In this document: in pieces, positions 1 to 6,790 of the stretch
Layout of the letters: each line of letters starts with the position of its first letter
Numbering within the stretch: the stretch's first letter is position 1
Source: RYN-431 sp036388295
GTDB lineage: Bacteria > Planctomycetota > Phycisphaerae > Tepidisphaerales > Tepidisphaeraceae
NCBI GenBank assembly: GCA_036388295.1
Contig: DASVSC010000025.1
Span: 1-12,651, forward strand
Direction of reading: 5' to 3'
DNA: 12,651 nucleotides
Made by a program: the position numbers and the translations under genes
Notes under the pieces: model-generated
What the model was told of the DNA's origin: nothing
Seen by the model: the letters and a program-made list of their open reading frames with translations, nothing else
Databases searched by the model: none

Positions 1-845
<845 letters not shown>

Positions 846-1226
846 ATTTTCTTGGTTGCCACCGGAGCCGACTTGCGTCCGAACCGGCGACAGAAATCCT
901 TGAAAGCAGTCTGTCTGATAACTACCCGACTAAGACAATCGGGTAGCTTGTTTCTGCCCCGTGCGTGACTAAACTCACGGGGTCAGTCATAGGTCCGAAA
1001 AGGACCCATGAGCAAGGCATTCAAACATCATTATCGCTTAAAACTCAATTACTTATATGAGGTTCACATAAGGTGATCTAATAATAAACCAACAAGGATG
1101 CTGAATGATTTCAGGTGGATTAGCCTACTTCCGAAGAAGCAAACCAACCACTTGGATCGTTACTCTACCTTCGTCTTGCGACTCAAGCTTTGTAACACGC
1201 ATCCTCGCGGCTTCCGACTATTCACT

Positions 1227-1238
1227 TGTCAAAGAGCA
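1227..1238 (-). promoter_or_regulatory. boxA antitermination element of the rRNA leader
   Basis: The minus strand reads TGCTCTTTGACA, one base different from the classical rRNA boxA (TGCTCTTTAACA). It lies about 60 nt downstream of the predicted transcription start and upstream of 16S, the expected place. In known rRNA operons boxA RNA recruits NusB-NusE and prevents Rho termination of the untranslated transcript. The TTGACA inside it resembles a -35 box, but no acceptable -10 lies at 16-18 nt, so boxA is the better reading. Confidence 0.75.
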
Positions 1239-1245
1239 CCCCGGC

Positions 1246-1257
1246 CGGCGTTCGCCG
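1246..1257 (-). promoter_or_regulatory. boxB-like hairpin upstream of boxA
   Basis: A small stem-loop, CGGC-GAAC-GCCG, sits 7 nt upstream of boxA in the transcript, the same boxB-then-boxA order as in nut-like rRNA leaders. The stem is only 4 bp, so the assignment rests on position as much as on structure. Confidence 0.4.
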
Positions 1258-1307
1258 TTCCGTTTCGTCACTTTCGACTTGCGTCGTTGGTGTCGATTGG
1301 GTCGCAC

Positions 1308-1336
1308 ATCGTAACTTAATGTCGTTCGACTGTCAA
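1308..1336 (-). promoter_or_regulatory. Predicted sigma70-type promoter of the rRNA transcript
   Basis: On the minus strand a perfect -35 box TTGACA (1336-1331) is followed by a 17-nt spacer and the -10 box TACGAT (1313-1308; it keeps the key TA...T bases). Initiation is expected near 1300. The boxA and boxB-like elements about 45-70 nt downstream support its being the rRNA promoter. The A-rich sequence immediately upstream could act as an UP element. Confidence 0.65.
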
Positions 1337-1345
1337 CCGGTTATT

Positions 1346-1365
1346 GTGAACTTTTTATCGTTCAC
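1346..1365. promoter_or_regulatory. Palindrome upstream of the rRNA promoter
   Basis: A perfect 6-bp inverted repeat GTGAAC ... GTTCAC with an 8-nt A/T-rich centre (20 bp in all) ends 9 bp upstream of the -35 box. That places it about 45-65 bp upstream of the inferred start. It overlaps the place of an UP element and has the form of a dimeric regulator's operator. No regulator is known; function is inferred from position and symmetry only. Confidence 0.35.
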
Positions 1366-1534
1366 TTTGCGGCCCGGGTCGAAACCCGAATCGCTTAACC
1401 GCTGAAGTCGTCAGCATTAAGCTGCGGCCTGCGTCACTCGTTCGCGTTCCGTTGTTTCGCGTCCGGCGGTCGAGTGAGGGAGGGATTATGCAGGGGTTAT
1501 ACGCTGCCGTCAAGCCGTCAGGATGTAAAAAATC
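1366..1534. other. Spacer between der stop and rRNA promoter region
   Basis: No gene is seen. On the minus strand a compact hairpin CGGGT-TTCG-ACCCG (1375-1388) has a stable UUCG-type loop but no following U-run. Directly after the der stop there is a weak GGAT/ATCC stem whose loop holds a T-run. Neither is a convincing terminator, so where der transcription ends relative to the rRNA promoter is not settled. Confidence 0.4.
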
Positions 1535-3013
1535 CTACTTCTCCTTCTTGGCCTTCTTCCGTGCCTCAAGCGTGGCTTTGCGCCGCTGTTTGGCGTCGGC
1601 GGCGTTGGCAGGTTTGCCGGGGAGGTCGAGCGGTGCCCGCGCGCGGCCGCGGACCTGCAGCCGGATGGGCACCTCGGAGTACGGGAGTAATTCCCTGAAT
1701 CGGTTAACGACGAACCGCCTGTAGTTCTCGTCGATGTAATCCGGGTTGTTCACAAACAGCACCAATGTTGGCGGGTTCACCGCAACCTGTGTGGCGTAGT
1801 ACACCTTTGGCCGCGCACTCTTCTTGGATGACGGGGCCCGTTCCTTCAGGACCGACTCTACGGCAGCGTTCAGCTTGCCTGTCGAAACACGCTCGCTGGA
1901 CTGCTTGAACAAGTTCTGGGCCAAATCCAGCACCTGCTGGATGTTCTTGCCGTCCTTGGCGGTCGTGAAGGCGATCGGGGCGAAGTCCAGGAAGCGCAGC
2001 TCGGCATCGAGGTATTTGCCGTATTCGTCCATCAGGTCCACGTCGCGTACCTTCTTCTCCCCCTCCTCTTTACCCTCCGCCATGGCTTGGCGGGCCAAGT
2101 CCCACTTGTTTACGACCATGATGACCGGCTTGAACTCCCCCGCCACGTACGCCGCCAGCTTCTTGTCTGGGTCGCTCAGCGGCTCGCTGGCGTCGATCAG
2201 GAACAGCACCACGTCGGCCCGGCGAATGCTCCGCTCGGCCCGGTGGAAGCTGTAGAACTCGATGTCATTGGTCACCATGTGCCGCTTTTTCCGCATGCCG
2301 GCCGTGTCGATGACGATCAGGGCGTGGCCGTCTTTTTCGAAGCGGACGTCGATGCTGTCTCGCGTCGTGCCGGCCACTTCGCTCACGATCACCCGCTGCG
2401 GGTCGTCCTCGTACAGCCGTGCGATGGCGTTCACCAGTGTGCTTTTGCCGGCGTTGCGCTTGCCGACGATCGCCAGATGCATCGCGGGCGGCGGCAGGTC
2501 GGTCGGGGCGTTCGTCAGGTCCAGATTCTCCCGCACGGCGTCCAGCAGCACGTCCAGGTTCCGGTCATTCGTGGCCGAAATCGCGATCGGGTTGCCGAAT
2601 CCGAGCCGGCTGAAGTCGCCGATGAGCGGGTCGGACTTCGGCCCGTCGATCTTGTTCGCGATCACGATCGTCTTGACGTTCTTTTTGCGAAGCATCAGGG
2701 CGATCGTCTTGTCAGCAGCCGTCAGGCCGGCGGTGGCGTCGCAGACGAGCAACACCAAGTCGGCCCGGTCGACGGCAATGCGAATCTGCTGCTCGATGTG
2801 TTCGGTCAAGCCGGTTTCGTCATTGAAGCCGTACCCGCCCGTGTCGACGATCTCGATGTACTTGCCGTCGATCGGCAAGTGGTAGGCGACGCGGTCGCGC
2901 GTCACACCGGGCATGTCTTCGACGATGCTGATTTTCTTCCGGGCCAATGCGTTAAGCAGGCTGGATTTTCCGACGTTCGGTCGGCCGACGATGGCAATAG
3001 CAGGGAACTTCAT
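1535..3013 (-). CDS. der: Ribosome biogenesis GTPase Der (EngA)
   Basis: The 492-residue product is a Der/EngA GTPase, which acts in 50S ribosomal subunit maturation in the cytoplasm. Two G domains are in tandem. Domain 1 has GRPNVGKS (10-17), PGVTRD (35-40), DTGG (57-60), NKID (120-123) and SATN (146-149). Domain 2 has GKRNAGKS (184-191), AGTTRD (214-219), DTAG (236-239) and NKWD (302-305). The C-terminal KH-like domain (about 380-455) ends in the conserved PIRLQVRGR stretch, and a Lys/Arg-rich tail follows (475-492), as is common in Der. All nucleotide-binding motifs are intact. A charged stretch after NKWD (about 308-335) makes this loop somewhat longer than in E. coli. The ATG is placed directly before the first beta strand of the G domain; no good Shine-Dalgarno is seen. 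It is divergent from the histidine kinase and lies upstream of the 16S gene in the same direction. Confidence 0.97.
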   Translation of the reverse strand: MKFPAIAIVGRPNVGKSSLLNALARKKISIVEDMPGVTRDRVAYHLPIDGKYIEIVDTGGYGFNDETGLTEHIEQQIRIAVDRADLVLLVCDATAGLTAADKTIALMLRKKNVKTIVIANKIDGPKSDPLIGDFSRLGFGNPIAISATNDRNLDVLLDAVRENLDLTNAPTDLPPPAMHLAIVGKRNAGKSTLVNAIARLYEDDPQRVIVSEVAGTTRDSIDVRFEKDGHALIVIDTAGMRKKRHMVTNDIEFYSFHRAERSIRRADVVLFLIDASEPLSDPDKKLAAYVAGEFKPVIMVVNKWDLARQAMAEGKEEGEKKVRDVDLMDEYGKYLDAELRFLDFAPIAFTTAKDGKNIQQVLDLAQNLFKQSSERVSTGKLNAAVESVLKERAPSSKKSARPKVYYATQVAVNPPTLVLFVNNPDYIDENYRRFVVNRFRELLPYSEVPIRLQVRGRARAPLDLPGKPANAADAKQRRKATLEARKKAKKEK

Positions 3014-3165
3014 ACTGTAGACCGTTGTCGTCTGCCGGGAGCAGCCGTGTCAACCACAAACCGACTCCTGAATGTTCATACGGAGTTCATAATTAAACTA
3101 ATTTCACAATTTTTCTGAAATACTTCATAACATTCACCCGACATGCGTATCTTTTGCGTACACAG
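3014..3165. promoter_or_regulatory. Divergent intergenic region between der and the histidine kinase
   Basis: The stretch 3080-3135 is strikingly A/T-rich against a GC-rich background, as expected for divergent promoters. For the kinase, TTCACA (3103-3108), 17 nt and CATAAC (3126-3131) form a weak candidate promoter. For der, TTGACA occurs on the minus strand at 3053-3048, but no fitting -10 lies at 17-18 nt. I would not assign exact boxes. Confidence 0.3.
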
Positions 3166-4782
3166 ATGAATCGCCCTGATGTTTCGAACCGCCGTACGTC
3201 ACCGACGACCCCGCTCTCGTCGGCAGATCTGTCCCGATCTGACGCAGCAAACGCACCGCTACACGCCTTTGCGGATGGCCTGCCACAGTTGGTATGGGTC
3301 GCTCTGGCGGACGGCGAAATCGAGTTCGTTAATCGACGCTGGGCCGACTTCACAGGTTTGGACGTCAACGCCTGCGCGGACGGCAAATGGATTGAGGCGG
3401 TCCACACCGGCGATCGTGCCGCCGTCGCCGAAGCGTGGCGAAGCAGCCTGACCACGGGCGAGTCCCTAGACGTCCAATGCCGCGTGCGGCACCGCGAGCA
3501 GGGCTTCCGCTGGTTCCTGATGCGTGCCGCCGCAACGTTCGAGAACGGCCGCCCCGTCCGCTGGCTCGGCACCCACACCGACATCCACGACCTCAAGACC
3601 GCCGAGTCGGCCCTGCAGCGGGCGAACGAGGAGAGCGAACGCGCCGGCCGCACGAAGGACGAGTTCCTTTCGGTCATTTCCCACGACCTGCGTACGCCGT
3701 TGTCGGCCATCCTCGGCTGGACGCAGCTGCTCGAAATGGACGTCCTCGACGACGCCGAGCGGCGCGAGGCCGTCGAAACCATCAAGCAGCAGGCCAAGGC
3801 GCAGTCGCAGCTGATCGAAGACCTGCTCGACGTCAGCCGCATCGTCAACGGCAAGTTCCACCTGCGGCACCAGCCCGTCGAACTCGGCCGCGTGCTCAGC
3901 GCCGCCTTCCACACCGTCCTGCCCATCGCCGCCTCCAACGGCATCGGTTTGAACCGCGGCGAATGGGACGACGGCGTGGTCGTCCACGGCGACCCGCAAC
4001 GGCTACAGCAGGTGGCGACCAATTTGCTGACCAATGCCGTCAAATACACGCCGCAGGGCGGCCACGTCGAACTCGCCATCAGCGTTGCCGACGGCACGGC
4101 CCGCGTACGCGTGCGCGACAGCGGCATGGGCATTCCGGTCGACCAGATCGAGGCCATCTTCGAACGCTTCACCCGCGTCGGCGACGCAGCCATGAAGGAC
4201 AAAGGCGGCCTGGGGCTCGGCCTGGCGATCGTCAAACACGTGGTCGACGCCCATGGCGGTACAGTCTGCGCCCGCAGCGACGGTCCGGGCAAAGGCAGCC
4301 TGTTCGAACTCACCCTTCCCGCCGTCGCCGCCTCGGCCGCCGCCTCGCCTTCGGACGTGCCGTCGCTCGATCTCGCGCCAGACGAGACCCAACTGCTCGG
4401 CGTCCGCATTCTCGTCATCGACGACGAAGAATCCGCCCGCACCGTCATCGCCGCCGCCCTTCGCAAATCCGGCTGCGACGTCGTCGGCGGCCGGAGCGTT
4501 CAGGAAGCCTGGACGCTTCTGAACCAGCAGCCGTTCGACGTCCTCGTCAGCGACCTCGGCCTGATGGGCGAGACGGGTCTGGACCTCATCGCCCGCGTGC
4601 GTTCGTCGCAAGTCCCCTTCCGCAACATCCCGGCGCTGGCCCTCACCGGGTTCGCCAGCGTCGACGACCAGACCCGTGCCCTGGCGGCAGGCTTCCAGCA
4701 GCACGTGGCCAAGCCGTTCGAGCCGACCGACCTGGTCCGCCGGGTGCTGACCGTGCTCCGCGCCAGCCGCGCCCGGGCTTGA
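3166..4782 (+). CDS. Soluble PAS-domain hybrid sensor histidine kinase
   Basis: This cytoplasmic hybrid histidine kinase (538 residues from ATG 3166) should sense a signal through a PAS domain, autophosphorylate on His and pass the phosphate to its own receiver domain. Domains in order: PAS (about 29-145, ending GTHTDIHDLK), HisKA with H-box SVISHDLRTP (His173), HATPase_c with N-box NLLTNAVKY (about 286-294), G1 DSGMGI, F-box FERF and G2 GLGLGLAIV, then a receiver domain (about 413-530). The receiver has acidic pair DD (419-420), phospho-acceptor Asp463 in VSDLGL, Thr494 and Lys516. No transmembrane segment or signal peptide is seen, so the input is probably intracellular. An in-frame TTG at 3154 would add four residues; ATG 3166 is preferred, although neither has a clear ribosome binding site. 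There is no HPt domain and no separate response regulator nearby, so the output partner is unknown. The methylase gene starts 33 nt downstream. Confidence 0.93.
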   Translation: MNRPDVSNRRTSPTTPLSSADLSRSDAANAPLHAFADGLPQLVWVALADGEIEFVNRRWADFTGLDVNACADGKWIEAVHTGDRAAVAEAWRSSLTTGESLDVQCRVRHREQGFRWFLMRAAATFENGRPVRWLGTHTDIHDLKTAESALQRANEESERAGRTKDEFLSVISHDLRTPLSAILGWTQLLEMDVLDDAERREAVETIKQQAKAQSQLIEDLLDVSRIVNGKFHLRHQPVELGRVLSAAFHTVLPIAASNGIGLNRGEWDDGVVVHGDPQRLQQVATNLLTNAVKYTPQGGHVELAISVADGTARVRVRDSGMGIPVDQIEAIFERFTRVGDAAMKDKGGLGLGLAIVKHVVDAHGGTVCARSDGPGKGSLFELTLPAVAASAAASPSDVPSLDLAPDETQLLGVRILVIDDEESARTVIAAALRKSGCDVVGGRSVQEAWTLLNQQPFDVLVSDLGLMGETGLDLIARVRSSQVPFRNIPALALTGFASVDDQTRALAAGFQQHVAKPFEPTDLVRRVLTVLRASRARA

Positions 4783-4815
4783 TCCGTTAGCGTCGCCGCG
4801 GGTATTACGTCCGTC

Positions 4816-5583
4816 ATGGACCGCCGCCCCCGCAAGCCCGCCCCGCCCCACGCCGGCCCCCCCGCCGGCCCGCGCGGCAAGCCCGCCAAGCCGCCCCTGC
4901 GCCGGCAGGTCACCACGCTCTGGGATTACCCGTCCCAGGATTACGGCGACGAACACCAAGGCATCCCCGGCTACGCCGGCGCGACGCCCAGTTACATCAT
5001 CTGGAACCTGATCGACCGATACACCAAGCCCGGCGAACTCGTCCTCGACAGCTTCTGCGGCAGCGGCACCACCCTCGACGTCGCCCGCGACACCGGCCGA
5101 CGGGCGCTCGGCTACGACGTGCACCCGACGCGCAAAGACATCTTCCGCGTCGACGCCCGCAAGCTGCCGCCGGAATTGACCGGTAAGGTCGATCTGGTCT
5201 TCATCGACCCTCCCTACAGCACCCACATCGACTACGGCCCCGACCCACGCGACATCGGCAAACTCAACGCCGGCGGCGACTACTACAGCGCCATGGGCGA
5301 CGTGTTCAAAGAACTGCACCGCGTCCTCAAACCGGGCAAAATCCTCGGCCTGTACGTCAGCGACAGCTACGAACACGGCAAAGCCTTCTACCCGCTGGGC
5401 TTCGAACTGTTCCGCCGCTTGCAGGAGACCGGCTTCGTGCCCGTCGACATCATCAGCGTCGTTCGGCACAACAAGACGCTGGAGATGGGCAACTACCGAA
5501 AGGCGGCCGACGAAGGAAACTTTTTCCTCCGCGGGTTCAATTACCTGTTCATCGTCCGCAAACCGACCACCGAAAAGGCCTAA
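4816..5583 (+). CDS. Small orphan DNA methylase-type SAM-dependent methyltransferase
   Basis: The product is 255 residues with a Rossmann-fold methyltransferase core of the N4/N6 DNA methylase type. The SAM-binding motif DSFCGSGTT is at 78-86, an acidic residue at the end of strand 2 lies in GYDVHPTRKD (about 99-108), and the catalytic motif DPPY is at 131-134 in VFIDPPYSTHIDYG. DPPY is typical of amino-methylating enzymes, adenine N6 in many DNA methylases, but also in some RNA guanine N2 methylases. Motif I precedes motif IV with only about 45 residues between and no room there for a large target-recognition domain. The conserved-looking block TTLWDYPSQDYG (33-44) and the end FFLRGFNYLFI (236-246) resemble, from memory, a family of small solitary methylases in bacteria and archaea. 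Residues 1-30 are Pro/Arg-rich and probably disordered. No restriction endonuclease lies nearby, so a regulatory or RNA role is possible. Substrate is not resolved. Confidence 0.85.
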   Translation: MDRRPRKPAPPHAGPPAGPRGKPAKPPLRRQVTTLWDYPSQDYGDEHQGIPGYAGATPSYIIWNLIDRYTKPGELVLDSFCGSGTTLDVARDTGRRALGYDVHPTRKDIFRVDARKLPPELTGKVDLVFIDPPYSTHIDYGPDPRDIGKLNAGGDYYSAMGDVFKELHRVLKPGKILGLYVSDSYEHGKAFYPLGFELFRRLQETGFVPVDIISVVRHNKTLEMGNYRKAADEGNFFLRGFNYLFIVRKPTTEKA

Positions 5584-5599
5584 ATCGCACGCTCCGGTT

Positions 5600-5640
5600 C
5601 CCTCTCCCTTGTACCCACGGGAGAGGGTTAGGGTGAGGGC
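5600..5640. repeat. Dispersed intergenic repeat with CCCTCTCCC hairpin
   Basis: A 9-bp perfect inverted repeat CCCTCTCCC (5600-5608) and GGGAGAGGG (5619-5627) with a 10-nt loop is followed by TTAGGGTGAGGG. The motif (read in reverse, CCCTCACCCTAACCCTCTCCC without the last bases) is one I recognise as a common dispersed repeat in many bacteria; translated, it gives the familiar ALTLTLS peptide in spurious ORFs. Only one copy is present here. It follows the methylase stop codon by 17 nt in a convergent gene pair and could affect transcript 3' ends, though it lacks a U-run. Confidence 0.6.
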
Positions 5641-5714
5641 CGACGACCAAATGCTCGAATCGCCAAGGCAATATCGTCGTCGGGCAGAGTTGCGCAATCG
5701 GTCAAACCGCATAT

Positions 5715-5769
5715 GTAGGGCGGGCACTGCCCGCCGCTTCCGCCCGACGGCGGGCAGTGCCCGCCCTAC
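5715..5769. repeat. REP-like nested palindrome, copy 1
   Basis: Two perfectly complementary 21-bp arms (5715-5735 and 5749-5769; arm begins GTAGGGCGGGCACTGCC) flank a 13-nt loop. Each arm also contains its own palindrome, GGCGGGCA-C-TGCCCGCC, so the element can fold as one long hairpin or as two small ones. It lies between the convergent methylase and TrmB-like genes, 39 nt past the latter's stop codon. A second copy is at 7876-7927, which shows it is a dispersed family. No transposase (REP-associated tyrosine transposase or other) is in the window. Confidence 0.85.
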
Positions 5770-5808
5770 GGCAGAATCGATCCGCTAGACACAATCTCCT
5801 TCGCACTC

Positions 5809-6747
5809 CTAGGGCAAGTTCCGAGCACACCCGAACCGCGGCCGCTTCGCCAGTTCGACGTAATAAATCGGCTGACGCTTCTTCAAAAACCGTTCTTCAA
5901 AAAACGTCCGTTCGCCCGCAAAAACACGGCCGGCAGCGTGTCCGACCAGCTTCGGATCGTTCCAAAAATCAGCACTCACGACCATCACGTCGAAACGTTC
6001 GGTGGCCGCCGTGCTCCGTGCCGGGCGATCGGCGTCAACAAGAAGATCGGCCGCCCGGATCCGCGGGCTGCCGGCCAATTTCGATGCCGTCGCCGGCTCC
6101 GCCTCGGCCCGGGCACGGGCCAGGGCGAAATGCTCGGGTTCTGCGATACCGAGCACCGCCAAGGCCCAGGCGTAATAGCCGGGGTGATCGGTCTTGAGCG
6201 TCAACGTCGACTCTTCGTCCCGCAGCACCGCATGGGCGTCGATCAGAAAGGGCTCAGCGAACAGGCGGTTCGGCAATTCCGCCGGCGTGGCGAACGGGTC
6301 AGGGTGAAACAGCAGAATCTCGTCGACCTCCGCAGGTCCGAACATCGTGCGAAGGTCCTGGCCGCGGCCACGCAGCAGCGCGACATTCTTCAGGCCCATT
6401 CCGTCAATCCGCTCGGCCGCCTGAAACAGCGCCTTGTGCTTCCAATCGAGGCCCACAAACGCGGTCGTCGGGTGCTTCGCCGCGAGTCTCGCCAGATACG
6501 CACCGTCCGCACAACCGATTTCCAGAACCACGCGCCCGCCGAACGCCGGCCCGATTCGGTCGTGGAAAAACGCCGCCCACTGCCCGCAATGCGTGGACAC
6601 GGCGGCGTCGCCGAAGGCAAAGCTCCTGTATCGGCTCAGGCGGTCGGCATACACGCTTCGGCGAGGAGGCAGGTCCATCTCCGCCGCATCGTACGCCGGA
6701 CCGTGACGGAGCGGGAACCGGAGCAAGAGGACGTCGGGGACGTGCAT
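5809..6747 (-). CDS. Divergent TrmB-like tRNA (guanine-N7)-methyltransferase
   Basis: The 312-residue product from ATG 6747 resembles TrmB, which uses SAM to form m7G at tRNA position 46. A Rossmann motif I, VLEIGCADGAYLARLA (about 74-89), is followed by FVGLDWKHKAL (strand 2) and GLKNVALLRG, matching the TrmB pattern. Then come LLFHPDPF (145-152), in the place of FPDPW, and LKTDHPGYYAWAL (184-195), in the place of the family TD..Y. The C-terminal RTFFEERFLKKRQPIYYVELAKR (281 on) aligns with the TrmB T.FE..F....G..IY pattern. The family's KxRHxKRR basic segment after DPW is replaced by ATPAELPNR, and the usual GDA acid after strand 4 is missing or shifted (RGRGQDL). The protein is longer than the usual 210-250 residues, with extra sequence at about 200-260. 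ATG 6792 would add 15 residues and overlap the aroG start; ATG 6678 would remove 23. Family membership is fairly sure; activity is less so. Confidence 0.78.
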   Translation of the reverse strand: MHVPDVLLLRFPLRHGPAYDAAEMDLPPRRSVYADRLSRYRSFAFGDAAVSTHCGQWAAFFHDRIGPAFGGRVVLEIGCADGAYLARLAAKHPTTAFVGLDWKHKALFQAAERIDGMGLKNVALLRGRGQDLRTMFGPAEVDEILLFHPDPFATPAELPNRLFAEPFLIDAHAVLRDEESTLTLKTDHPGYYAWALAVLGIAEPEHFALARARAEAEPATASKLAGSPRIRAADLLVDADRPARSTAATERFDVMVVSADFWNDPKLVGHAAGRVFAGERTFFEERFLKKRQPIYYVELAKRPRFGCARNLP

Positions 6748-6790
6748 TTTGCCGCAGCCGCGGTAAACTTGTTCGATTCCGGATTTGCCC
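6748..6790. promoter_or_regulatory. Compact divergent intergenic region, trmB-like / DAHP synthase
   Basis: Only 43 bp separate the preferred start codons of the two head-to-head genes, so their control regions must overlap each other or extend into the coding regions. TAAACT (6764-6769) is a possible -10 for the plus strand but has no matching -35. No strong ribosome binding site is seen for either gene. Confidence 0.3.

Larger units (their letters stand above)
846..1300 (-). other. 16S rRNA leader (pre-rRNA 5' region) with hairpins
   Basis: This gene-less stretch between the 16S 5' end and the inferred transcription start is read as the pre-rRNA leader. Besides boxA and a boxB-like hairpin (listed separately) it holds three clear stem-loops near the 16S gene. 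They are 922-929 with 939-946 (8-bp stem CTACCCGA, 9-nt loop), 957-963 with 976-982 (7-bp stem CCCCGTG, 12-nt loop) and 992-996 with 1002-1006 (5-bp stem, 5-nt loop). None has a following U-run on the minus strand, so they are not intrinsic terminators; processing or folding roles are inferred. Short open frames here show no recognisable protein and are probably chance. No tRNA gene is seen in the leader. Confidence 0.65.

Noticed and set aside
1227..1232. TTGACA on the minus strand as a second rRNA -35 box
   Set aside because: There is no acceptable -10 at 16-18 nt, and the hexamer is better explained as part of boxA.
1098..1319. Two overlapping short plus-strand frames in the rRNA leader
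   Set aside because: They cover boxA and the -10 side of the rRNA promoter region on the opposite strand and resemble no protein.
2087..3118. Plus-strand 343-codon open frame over der
   Set aside because: It is antisense to an intact Der coding sequence; the product is Val/Asp/Arg/His-rich and shows no known domain.
3435..4790. Plus-strand Arg/Pro-rich open frame inside the kinase gene
   Set aside because: It is an alternative-frame shadow of the kinase, with typical GC-rich-codon composition (RRRPRR) and no domain.
4003..5727. Long (574-codon) minus-strand open frame
   Set aside because: It is antisense to the histidine kinase and methylase, both of which have full family motifs. Its own product is low-complexity and begins in the repeat that gives the well-known spurious ALTLTLS peptide. 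High GC explains the absence of stop codons.
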